A stretch of 64,000 nt of DNA from Ignavibacteriaceae bacterium. GTDB lineage: Bacteria; Bacteroidota; Ignavibacteria; Ignavibacteriales; Ignavibacteriaceae. Where the stretch lies: positions 1-64,000 of the forward strand of contig JAHBUO010000002.1 of NCBI GenBank assembly GCA_019638025.1, read 5' to 3'. Positions 16,837-25,764 of this stretch are shown here, in pieces. A program made the translations under genes and the position numbers. The notes under the pieces were generated by a model. It ran no database searches. It was given only the letters and a program-made list of their open reading frames with translations, and was not told the DNA's origin. Position 1 is the stretch's first letter. Each line of letters begins with the position of its first letter.

Positions 16837-19065
16837 ATGAAACTTGTTAACAAAATTGTGATTATTCTCTTTTTAATAACGTTCGGAACTTTTGCCCAGC
16901 AATGGCGAGTAGCTGTTACTCAATCCTTGCCGTCAATCAGCGATGCTCATTTTTTGAATGAAAATGTTGGATTCTACGTAGGCGATGCCGGACTAGTAAG
17001 AAAAACAATCGATGGCGGTTTAACATGGACGAACTTAGGAGTTGCCGGTTCGGTTGCATTAAGAAGAGTTTACTTTGTAAATGAATCGCTCGGTTTTGTT
17101 GGTGATGGTGCAGCATTAATACACAAAACAACGGATGGTGGATTAACATGGAGTCAGATACCTGTCACAGGGGGAGCCGGAACAGTTTATGGTATTCATT
17201 TTACAAATGAAAACACTGGATGGGTTCTAACCTCAACATCTACAGCCGGAAAACTTCTTTATACTTCAGATGGAGGCGTTAACTGGAGTGTAGTAGTTGA
17301 TAATCCTGCCGGAGATTTAGAAGCACTAAAAATCCTCAACGGAACGACCGGAATTGTTTGTGGTGGCGGTGTCGGTAAAATGGATATTTATTATTCATCG
17401 AATGGAACTAGCTGGACTAAAGCAACTCCTCCAACTATTCCGCCGGGATATACAAGAACAGATTTTCGTGCAATTCATATACAGGACGCAAACTTAATTT
17501 ATTTAGTTGGCTGGGGTTCACTAATCGGAATGCAACAGAGTTTACATGCTAAATCAACAGATGGTGGTGCAACATGGACCTATATGCTTCAGCAAGATCA
17601 GAATAAAACTTTTGACAATTTGTGGAATGTTTATTTCAAAGATGCCAATAATGGTGTTGCTATAGGTGGAGCAATCCGTGGTAGTGTTTTAGTTAAGACA
17701 ACCGATGGTGGAATTAATTGGATACCTCAATTCATTCCGTGCGGTTCATCTCTTGATAAAATTGATGGCTTTGGTGATGTGCTCATAGTAACCGGAACAC
17801 AAAATATTCTTAAATCTACTGACTTCGGTGCAACATGGGTAAGATTAAATGCAATTCCCGGCACTTCATTATACGGAATGCATTCAATTGGTGATAATTT
17901 TATTGTTGCCACAGGATTTGATGCAATGTTTATTAAATCTACTGACGGAGGAAGAACCTGGGCCGCAAGTACTGTTCGTTCTAACAACGTTGCTCCGAAT
18001 GCACAAGATGTCTTTTTTGTAAATGAAAATGTCGGTTATGTTGCTCATGGTTATGGACTTGTAAGTAAAACTACAAATGGTGGTCAAAGCTGGTTTTCAG
18101 TAATAAAAGACACAATTGCAAATGGTTGGACAAACTATGGAATTAGTTTTCTTAATGAAAACTATGGATTTGTAGTTGCTAAAACTTCAAATAATGTTGA
18201 TGGCATTTTCAAAACTACTGATGGTGGCGCTACATGGGATATGAAGGAAAATGTTTTCGCAACTAATTTAAGGGGTGTTGCATTCGTAGATGAAAATAAG
18301 GGTGTTGTAGTTGGAGAAAAATACAAAATAGGTTATACAACCGATGGTGGAACAACTTGGCAAACAGCAACCCTACCGACAATTTCAGGTACTCCAAATC
18401 TTCGTTCAGTTTCATTTGTTGATGCAAATAAAGTTTTGGCTTATGGAGAAGGAATTGCGCTTGAGTCTAATAATGCAGGGCAAACATGGAATTTACTCTC
18501 AGTTCCTAATTTAGTTGAAGCAGTGACAGGAATAAAATTTAAAGATAACACAAACGGTTGGGCTGTCGGTGCAAAAACAACCTCACCAAGAAGTATAGCA
18601 TTACTTCATACTACCGATGCAGGGGTTTCATGGACTAATAGAGTGGATTATTCAGTGTTTGATACAATGAGAACAGTAATAGATTTAGCTTACACAAACA
18701 ATGGAGATGTTTATGTTTGTGCTTCACAGAGCACTATCTATACAAATGCAGTGATTGATGGAATTGAAAAACTTAATGAAAATCCTACTTCATTTGTATT
18801 GCATCAAAATTATCCAAATCCTTTTAATCCTGAAACAACAATCAGATTTGAAATTATGAGTTCTGATAATGTGTCTCTAAAAATATATGACATCCTCGGT
18901 AATGAAGTTGCTGAATTAATAAATGAGTTTATGACTCCGGGGACTTATTCAGTTAGATTTAACTCTACTGATATTAATAATAAAAATTTCGCTAGCGGTA
19001 TTTATTTCTACAAGTTGAAAACCGCTAATAATCAAATAATTAAAAAAATGTCCTTAATAAAGTAA
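16837..19065 (+). CDS. Ycf48-like/BNR beta-propeller with T9SS sorting domain
   Basis: ATG 16837 is preferred because TGAGG lies just upstream; an in-frame TTG at 16825 would include it. A signal peptide ends near AQQWRV. The protein is about 742 aa. Repeated TTDGG-TW motifs with intervening LRRVYFVNESLGFVGD-type strands mark the Ycf48/BNR (Asp-box) propeller fold, probably two propellers. The C-terminal about 85 residues form a T9SS type-A domain (QNYPNPFNPETTI, then GNEVAEL, GIYFYKL, KKMSLIK). It should be exported through the T9SS and attached to or released from the surface. Family knowledge covers the fold, not the ligand. It closes the receptor/lipoprotein/barrel block of module A, as the gene at 35668 does in module B. 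Confidence 0.9.
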   Translation: MKLVNKIVIILFLITFGTFAQQWRVAVTQSLPSISDAHFLNENVGFYVGDAGLVRKTIDGGLTWTNLGVAGSVALRRVYFVNESLGFVGDGAALIHKTTDGGLTWSQIPVTGGAGTVYGIHFTNENTGWVLTSTSTAGKLLYTSDGGVNWSVVVDNPAGDLEALKILNGTTGIVCGGGVGKMDIYYSSNGTSWTKATPPTIPPGYTRTDFRAIHIQDANLIYLVGWGSLIGMQQSLHAKSTDGGATWTYMLQQDQNKTFDNLWNVYFKDANNGVAIGGAIRGSVLVKTTDGGINWIPQFIPCGSSLDKIDGFGDVLIVTGTQNILKSTDFGATWVRLNAIPGTSLYGMHSIGDNFIVATGFDAMFIKSTDGGRTWAASTVRSNNVAPNAQDVFFVNENVGYVAHGYGLVSKTTNGGQSWFSVIKDTIANGWTNYGISFLNENYGFVVAKTSNNVDGIFKTTDGGATWDMKENVFATNLRGVAFVDENKGVVVGEKYKIGYTTDGGTTWQTATLPTISGTPNLRSVSFVDANKVLAYGEGIALESNNAGQTWNLLSVPNLVEAVTGIKFKDNTNGWAVGAKTTSPRSIALLHTTDAGVSWTNRVDYSVFDTMRTVIDLAYTNNGDVYVCASQSTIYTNAVIDGIEKLNENPTSFVLHQNYPNPFNPETTIRFEIMSSDNVSLKIYDILGNEVAELINEFMTPGTYSVRFNSTDINNKNFASGIYFYKLKTANNQIIKKMSLIK

Positions 19066-19082
19066 TTCCCAAAGGAAGTATA

Positions 19083-20864
19083 ATGTCTTACAAAACAACA
19101 GTTCGTTCAATATTTGCAATACTATTTGTCCTTTCGTCTTATTCATTTGCTCAAATTCCGGCTGGATACGAAGAAGGATTAAAAGTTATAAGAAGTGGTG
19201 ATTTTAAAGAATACATTTCTTATCTCGCATCCGATGAATTAAAAGGAAGAGCCGCAGGCACCGAAGAAAACATGCTTGCCTCAAAATTTATTGCAAATAG
19301 ATTTTTAGAACTTCAACTAAAACCTTTTGATGAAAATAGAGGGAAAAGAGTTTTAGCTGAATTAATGGACGATGATGATTCGCCAATGGTTAAAACTAAA
19401 GATGGTGAAGAAAAAGATTATTCCGATTTATATTTCCAAAAGTTTTTTATTCTTGAAACAAGAATGAATGAAAATAGCGGATTAAAAGTAAACTACATTA
19501 ATCCAAATATTACAAAAGAATTGTCTTTTCAATTTGCTTCTCAGTTTGTAATCGATTACCGCGCCGCACAAAATCTATCTGTTACAGCTCCTCTAGTATT
19601 TTTGGGATATGGAATTGATAAAACGGATTGGAATTATTCTGATTATAAAACAGCTGATGGGAAAGATATTTCAGTAAAAGACAAAATCGTTTTTATTATC
19701 GAAGGATATCCTCAAGAAAGTGACCCCAACAGTCAATTCAATAAAAACTTGAAAGGTTCATCTTTTAATAACACAAAGAGAAAAGCTGCAATTGCGTACG
19801 AGAAAGGGGCACTTGCAGTGATTGTTTATAGAACACCATTAAAAGAGAATCCTCCATTCGCAGTTGCTTATGAGGCGTATGCAAATATGTTCACTAAGAA
19901 ACAATATACTCTCCCCGAATTAAATCGAGCAGATGCGGCACCAATAATTTATGTTGATAATACAGTTGCTTCAGCATTGTTGGAAGGTTCATTCAGATCA
20001 TTAAAGCGTGACTTACAAAAACTTGATTCTACACTAAAACCTATTTCCTATGAAGTGAAAGAAAAAACTGTTTCTGTTGATATTAAGTTTCATGCTAACC
20101 TAATTCCATCACAAAATATAGTTGGTTATATAGAAGGAACTGACCCTGAGTTAAAGAAAGAATACATTGTTGTGGGTGCTCATTTCGACCACGTTGGATT
20201 GGGTCATTTTGGTGCGATGAATAGAAAAGATATAGGCAAAATTCATAACGGTGCTGATGATAATGCTTCAGGTACAGCCGCCGTTTTAGAAATTGCAGAA
20301 GCTTTTACAAAAAATCGACCTAAGCGAAGTGTAATATTTATCGCTTTTAATGCTGAAGAAATGGGATTGCTCGGTTCCCGATATTATGCTTATCAAAATC
20401 CATTCAAGAAAATTAATGCTACTAAAGGAATGGTTAATTTAGATATGATTGGTAGGAATGAATCTAAACTTGTGTGGGCTGGTGGAATATTTTATTCAAG
20501 TGATATGAAAAAAGTTGTTGAAGAAGCTAATACTAACTTTGATTTAGAAGTCCTATACAATGTTGGATTATTAACTTTTGCAAGTGACCAAGGTCCATTC
20601 ATCAAAAAGGAAATTCCGGCAATTTTCTTCCACTCAGGCTTACATGATGAATATCATACTCCTTTAGATGATGCGGAAAAAATTGATTTCGAAAAAGCAA
20701 CAAAAATTACAAAGTTGGCATTCGTTACGTCCTGGATATTAGCAAATACTGATAATCCACCGGCTTATAGAGCATTGTCTAACGATGAAAAAGCTGAGCT
20801 CGTAAAAGAGTCGATGCAACGTATGAGGAAGTATCGACCTGAAACTAAAAAAAATCATAATTAA
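19083..20864 (+). CDS. M28-family zinc aminopeptidase, exported
   Basis: A 593-aa protein with a Sec signal ending near FAQIP. A protease-associated (PA) domain lies in the first half, around residues 160-340. The M28 catalytic core follows. Visible ligands are His367 in AHFDH, Asp392 in GADDNASG, catalytic Glu425 and ligand Glu426 in AEEMG, the Asp in NLDMIG and the His in YHTPLD. All key residues are present, so it is probably an active aminopeptidase or carboxypeptidase working in the periplasm or at the surface. AAGGAAG lies before the ATG. It sits between a T9SS propeller and an M16 peptidase, pointing to peptide trimming linked to the receptor module. Confidence 0.95.
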   Translation: MSYKTTVRSIFAILFVLSSYSFAQIPAGYEEGLKVIRSGDFKEYISYLASDELKGRAAGTEENMLASKFIANRFLELQLKPFDENRGKRVLAELMDDDDSPMVKTKDGEEKDYSDLYFQKFFILETRMNENSGLKVNYINPNITKELSFQFASQFVIDYRAAQNLSVTAPLVFLGYGIDKTDWNYSDYKTADGKDISVKDKIVFIIEGYPQESDPNSQFNKNLKGSSFNNTKRKAAIAYEKGALAVIVYRTPLKENPPFAVAYEAYANMFTKKQYTLPELNRADAAPIIYVDNTVASALLEGSFRSLKRDLQKLDSTLKPISYEVKEKTVSVDIKFHANLIPSQNIVGYIEGTDPELKKEYIVVGAHFDHVGLGHFGAMNRKDIGKIHNGADDNASGTAAVLEIAEAFTKNRPKRSVIFIAFNAEEMGLLGSRYYAYQNPFKKINATKGMVNLDMIGRNESKLVWAGGIFYSSDMKKVVEEANTNFDLEVLYNVGLLTFASDQGPFIKKEIPAIFFHSGLHDEYHTPLDDAEKIDFEKATKITKLAFVTSWILANTDNPPAYRALSNDEKAELVKESMQRMRKYRPETKKNHN

Positions 20865-20887
20865 AATAGAATGAATGGTAAACAAAA

Positions 20888-23701
20888 ATGAATAATCCTT
20901 ATCAGAAAATTCTTGCAGTAAAATTTGTACTGATTTTATTAACCGTAACTATTTTCGCCACTCCACCTAACAAGTACGAAGAAGGCAAAATCTATAGACA
21001 TCAACTAAAAAATGGTTTGACTGTTTTGACAATGGAACGAAGTATTGCTCCGTTGATTTATCATCAGTTGACTTATCGTGTTGGGTCAAGAAATGAACAA
21101 CTTGGAATAACCGGCATTAGTCACGTTGTTGAGCATTTGATGTTCAAAGGGACAAAGAAATATGGTAAGGGAGAAGCATCTAAAACTATTTCTGCAAACT
21201 CCGGTATTTTTAATGCATTCACATCGAATGACATGACAAGCTATTATGAGTATCTTCCGGCAAATAAGATAGATGTAGCAATGGATATTGAATCAGACAG
21301 AATGCAGAATGCAATTTTTGATAAGGATGAATTTAAATCAGAAATTGAAGTTATCATTCAAGAACGAAGAATGAGAAGTGAAAGTTCATCAAGCGGAATT
21401 ATGCGCGAGGTACTTAACTCGATGGTGTATACTTCACATCCTAACCGTGACCCTATAATCGGCTGGCCTAATGATTTACGAAATATGACTCGAGATGAGG
21501 CATATTCTTATTATAAAAAATACTATACGCCCAATAATGCTTTCTTAGTTTTGATAGGTGATTTTAAGACCGACGAAATATTAAAAAAAGTTGAAAAGTA
21601 TTATGGAAAAATTCCAAAAGGTCCTGAAGTTAAAGATGTACGTGTTCATCAAGAAAAACAAAATGTTAGAAAAACATTAACACTAAAACATGCCGATATC
21701 ACAGAATCAAGTTTGCGTATGGCTTTTGTTGTGCCGAATTATCAACATGAAGATGCCCCGGCATTAAGAGTTGGAGGCATGATACTTTGTGAAAAAAGTC
21801 GAGATGCAAGATTGTTTAAAAAACTTGTAGAGAAGAATCAAATAAGTTCCTCTGTTGCCGGTGGATTTGGAATGACCAAAGATCCAACTTTCTTTTCAAT
21901 TTCTACAACTGCAAAGCCTGATAGCAACCTTGATAAAATTGAACAGTTGATTTGGGATGAAATTAAACTTATGCAAACTGAGCCGGTTACTGATCATGAA
22001 TTACAAAAAATAAAAAACCGATATAAATTTAATCAAGTCACATCTTACATAAAAAATGCCGATATAGGCTCAAGAGTTAGTCGTTATGAAACATTCTATG
22101 GATGGGATTTCCAAAAAGAATTTGACAATAGAATTTCTAATGTTACTAAAGAAGATATAATGAGAGTCTTCAGTAAGTATTTTACAGATGACCAGGTTAC
22201 TGTTGCCTATTCACTTCCTAAGCCGGATGCTACAAAAGCGAAAAAAGAAAAATCTACTGAGGAAAATGAATCTACCTCAAATGATGATGAATATAATTTA
22301 TTTGATGATGATAAGTTTTATTTCCAACCACCCGTGGAGGCATTGGAAATTATAAATTCATTTGAACCACTCTTTGCAGACGAAGATATAATTAAACCCA
22401 AACCGATTGCTCATTTAATCAAAACATTAAGATTAAAAAATGGCGTTGTTCTTCATACTGTTGAGAATCATCTTGTCCCGACTGTCTCAGTTATTGGAAT
22501 TTTAGAAACCGGATATATACCAGAAAATCTTGAAGGGAAACAACCGGGTATAACAAATCTTATGACCGACTTAATGAATAGAGGCTCCAAGTCAATGGAT
22601 TATAAACAACTTTCAGAGCGAATGGCGTTCGTACCATTCACTTTTTCGGTTAGTGGAAGTTATAAAGGGTTTTATTTCCAAGGAAATTCATTGGTAGAAG
22701 ATGCCGAAGAAATGTTTAAAACGGGATATGATTTAGTTACTCTTCCTGCTTTTGCAGATGACGAGTTTAAAAGACTTAAACCTCGTCACACGGCTGCAGC
22801 AAAGAACAGATTTAAGAAAACCGGTTTAAAAGCTTTCTATGATATGTTCAATACATTGATGGGTGAACATCCGATAACCAAATACAACAGTACGGAAGAG
22901 TCAATAAAATCAATAACAAAAGAAGATTTAATTAATCTGCATAAGAAGTATTTCACCCCAAATAATTTAACACTGTTAATGATTGGCGATATGACTCCCG
23001 AACAAATGAAGGACATTGCAGACAAATATTTCGGTAACTGGGAAAGCGATGTAGCTAAATCAGAAATTATGGAACTTCCAAAAGTTAAAGAGTTAGAGAA
23101 GAAAATCGTAAAAGTATATCCCGAAAAAGATTATGCTGAATGTACAATCAATATTGGTTTTGCCCCCACAAATAATGTTGACGATGCAGATGCCGAACCG
23201 CTTGCAGTTATGAATTACATCCTCGCTTCAAGTGCACTAACTTCCAGAATGGGTGTCGAATTACGTGATAAACAAGGATTAATTTACGGAATTAAAAGTG
23301 AGTTGTGGTCAACTAGCGAGAACTTTGGTTATTGGAAATTTAACACCAAAACCGGTCCGCAAAACACCGAAAAAGTTATAAAAGGAATCTTTTCAGAAAT
23401 TAAAAAATTCTTTGACTTGGGCATTACGGATGATGAACTTAAAACTGCAAAAAACAGACAGCTTGGACTTTTGCCATTTCATGTTGAAACCCCTGATGAT
23501 GTTGCACAAATAGTTTTCAATTCAATTAAAGAGAATAAACCATTTAATCATTTTGACAGAAAAGCAGACCGAATAAAAGCGGTTACAAAAGATGATGTAA
23601 TGAGAGTTGCTAAAAAATATTTAACCAAAGATCGCTACATGATTGTTGTTGATGGACCTATTGAAAAGAATTCACTTGATAACTTAATAAATGAATTATA
23701 A
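20888..23701 (+). CDS. M16-family zinc metallopeptidase, two-domain (module A)
   Basis: A 937-aa exported protein with a signal peptide ending near FATPP. The N-terminal M16 unit has the inverted zinc motif HVVEH (His79, Glu82, His83), with the third ligand Glu159 exactly 76 residues after His83. The C-terminal M16 unit lacks the zinc site but keeps the Arg/Tyr region (ELRDKQGLIYGI) that binds substrate in this family. An acidic, low-complexity linker sits between the halves (EENESTSNDDEYNLFDDD). The protein should be an active peptidase cutting short, unfolded peptides inside a closed chamber. It is one of two M16 proteases in the two modules; the other is at 40163. Confidence 0.95.
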   Translation: MNNPYQKILAVKFVLILLTVTIFATPPNKYEEGKIYRHQLKNGLTVLTMERSIAPLIYHQLTYRVGSRNEQLGITGISHVVEHLMFKGTKKYGKGEASKTISANSGIFNAFTSNDMTSYYEYLPANKIDVAMDIESDRMQNAIFDKDEFKSEIEVIIQERRMRSESSSSGIMREVLNSMVYTSHPNRDPIIGWPNDLRNMTRDEAYSYYKKYYTPNNAFLVLIGDFKTDEILKKVEKYYGKIPKGPEVKDVRVHQEKQNVRKTLTLKHADITESSLRMAFVVPNYQHEDAPALRVGGMILCEKSRDARLFKKLVEKNQISSSVAGGFGMTKDPTFFSISTTAKPDSNLDKIEQLIWDEIKLMQTEPVTDHELQKIKNRYKFNQVTSYIKNADIGSRVSRYETFYGWDFQKEFDNRISNVTKEDIMRVFSKYFTDDQVTVAYSLPKPDATKAKKEKSTEENESTSNDDEYNLFDDDKFYFQPPVEALEIINSFEPLFADEDIIKPKPIAHLIKTLRLKNGVVLHTVENHLVPTVSVIGILETGYIPENLEGKQPGITNLMTDLMNRGSKSMDYKQLSERMAFVPFTFSVSGSYKGFYFQGNSLVEDAEEMFKTGYDLVTLPAFADDEFKRLKPRHTAAAKNRFKKTGLKAFYDMFNTLMGEHPITKYNSTEESIKSITKEDLINLHKKYFTPNNLTLLMIGDMTPEQMKDIADKYFGNWESDVAKSEIMELPKVKELEKKIVKVYPEKDYAECTINIGFAPTNNVDDADAEPLAVMNYILASSALTSRMGVELRDKQGLIYGIKSELWSTSENFGYWKFNTKTGPQNTEKVIKGIFSEIKKFFDLGITDDELKTAKNRQLGLLPFHVETPDDVAQIVFNSIKENKPFNHFDRKADRIKAVTKDDVMRVAKKYLTKDRYMIVVDGPIEKNSLDNLINEL

Positions 23702-23757
23702 ATAATGATATTGTTGTTTTGCAGCAATATATCCTTTTAAAAACAAAGGAGGTCTTT

Positions 23758-25713
23758 ATGAGACTAAAGTACATTCTACTTATTACAGTATTATTAACTT
23801 CAATAATAATGGCACAAGCTCCAAACTTTGACTGGAGTAAAGCGGGTAATGGGACCCTTCGTGATGCTCCATACGCTGTTGCAGTTGACGTTTATGGAAA
23901 TGCTTATGTAACGGGAGAATTTTTCTCTCCAACTTTATCGTTTGCAGGTGCTACTTTAACACGTACTAGTGCTACAACCGGGAATTGTGATTTCATGTTA
24001 GTCAAACTATCTCCTCTTGGAAATGCAATTTGGGGCATTAGTGGAGGCGGTACACTTACTGATAGAGGTTATGGGATTACGTTAGACCAAAATCAAAACC
24101 CTTATGTTACTGGACATTATTTTGGTGCTGCCACTTTTGGTAGTTATAATCTCTCAAGTTCAGGCAATTTAGATATTTTTACAGCAAAGCTTGATACAGC
24201 CGGAAATTATTTATGGTTAAAAGAAGGAAAGAGTGTTTCACAAGCATCAACTCGAGGCATGGCTTCAGATGCACAGGGAAATATAGTAATTGTCGGTTAT
24301 TACGGAAGTGCAACTGTTGACTCAGTAAGATTTGACGATATCAAAATTACAACTAATGGACAACGAGATGTTTTTATTGTTAAATATAATAGTGATGGCG
24401 CAGTTCAATGGGGAATTACCGGTGGAGGTTTAAAATCGGGAGAGCAAGCAAATGATGTTGTTATCGACGCTTCCGGTAATATATATGTTACAGGAGTATA
24501 TACAGATACAGCAACATTTTCCGGAATAGTTTTAAATGGGTTGGGATTGGGAGAAATTTTTGTCTCTAAATATAATTCTAGCGGGGTAATCCAATGGGCA
24601 AAATCTGCCGGAGGTCTTAAAACAAGTGATGATGGAAGTGGTATTGCAGTTGGTAATGATGGTAGTGTTTATGTTTGCGGTAGATTCGATAGTGCAGCAA
24701 CTTTTGAGACTACAAATTTAGTTGGTTATGGATCTCAAGATGCATTTTTAGCTAAGTATGATAATAATGGAACGCTTGTTTGGGTAAAATATTGGGGTGG
24801 AACGGGAGTCGATTACCTCAATGATATAGCTATTGACCCTGATGGAAATATTCTTGGTATAGGATATTTCAACGGAACTGCAACTTTTGGTGGAACAAAT
24901 ATTACGGCTGTTGGTAGTAGCGATATTTTCTTTATTAAAGTTAATCCGAGTGGTGATATCCTTTGGCTAAAACAAGGTGGTGGTTCAGAGGCTGATTTAG
25001 CAAGTGGAATTGCTACCGATATAGGTGGAAACCTATACGGAGCAGGTTATTTTAGTGTGTATGCAAAGTTCGGTGCTGATTCTTTAGTCTCTTCAGGGGT
25101 TCAGGATATTTTCGTTACAAAGTTGGGAACAAACCCTCTCCCTGTTGAATTATCATCATTCGAAGTTAAAAATGTGAATGGTATTGTTACACTTCAATGG
25201 TCAACCTCAAGTGAGCTGAACAATTCCGGTTTTGATATTGAAAGAAGTTACGATAACAATACTTTCAGTAAAATTGCCTTTGTCGAAGGGAAGGGAACAA
25301 CCGCACAATCTAATCTCTATACTTACTCAGATTTTGATGCAGGAAGTAAAAAGGTTTATTATAGACTAAGACAATTAGATCACGATGGTGCATATAAGTT
25401 TTCTAGTGTAGTTTCTATTGAAGGGATATTACCGGATAAATTTGAACTTCTCCAAAATTATCCAAATCCATTTAATCCAAATACAAATATTGGGTTTTCA
25501 CTCCCTTCTGATGCAAGAGTACAGTTAGAAGTCTATAATATTTTAGGAGAAAAAGTGGCTCTTCTTCTAAATAAAGATTTAGAAGCCGGCTTACACCGAG
25601 TAACATTTGATGCATCAAGCTTAAATAGTGGTGTTTATTTTTATTCGATTAATATAGCAATGAATAATGGTGAACACTTTAATAGCACAAAGAAAATGAT
25701 ATTAACTAAGTAA
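23758..25713 (+). CDS. SBBP-repeat beta-propeller with T9SS sorting domain
   Basis: The start ATG 23758 has a very strong AAAGGAGG ribosome site. A signal peptide ends near MAQAPN. Residues about 25-465 carry repeated SBBP (seven-bladed propeller) units of the form GNAYVTG...DFMLVKLSPLG. About 475-565 is a fibronectin-like module (VELSSFEVKNVNG; WSTSSELNNSGF) common next to T9SS tails. The last about 85 residues are the sorting domain (QNYPNPFNPNTNI). The protein is about 651 aa and surface-exposed or secreted; its ligand is unknown. It lies between the M16 peptidase and the polyferredoxin, ahead of a terminator hairpin. Confidence 0.9.
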   Translation: MRLKYILLITVLLTSIIMAQAPNFDWSKAGNGTLRDAPYAVAVDVYGNAYVTGEFFSPTLSFAGATLTRTSATTGNCDFMLVKLSPLGNAIWGISGGGTLTDRGYGITLDQNQNPYVTGHYFGAATFGSYNLSSSGNLDIFTAKLDTAGNYLWLKEGKSVSQASTRGMASDAQGNIVIVGYYGSATVDSVRFDDIKITTNGQRDVFIVKYNSDGAVQWGITGGGLKSGEQANDVVIDASGNIYVTGVYTDTATFSGIVLNGLGLGEIFVSKYNSSGVIQWAKSAGGLKTSDDGSGIAVGNDGSVYVCGRFDSAATFETTNLVGYGSQDAFLAKYDNNGTLVWVKYWGGTGVDYLNDIAIDPDGNILGIGYFNGTATFGGTNITAVGSSDIFFIKVNPSGDILWLKQGGGSEADLASGIATDIGGNLYGAGYFSVYAKFGADSLVSSGVQDIFVTKLGTNPLPVELSSFEVKNVNGIVTLQWSTSSELNNSGFDIERSYDNNTFSKIAFVEGKGTTAQSNLYTYSDFDAGSKKVYYRLRQLDHDGAYKFSSVVSIEGILPDKFELLQNYPNPFNPNTNIGFSLPSDARVQLEVYNILGEKVALLLNKDLEAGLHRVTFDASSLNSGVYFYSINIAMNNGEHFNSTKKMILTK

Positions 25714-25719
25714 ACTTAA

Positions 25720-25753
25720 AGCGGGTGCTATTAATTAGGCATCCGCTCTTTTT
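25720..25753 (+). terminator. Intrinsic terminator or attenuator before the polyferredoxin gene
   Basis: The arms AGCGGGTGC (25720-25728) and GCATCCGCT (25739-25747) pair with one G-U wobble and are followed by CTTTTTA. The next gene's ribosome site (AGGGGA) starts immediately after, so readthrough or processing would decide its expression. Confidence 0.75.
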
Positions 25754-25764
25754 AGGGGAATAAA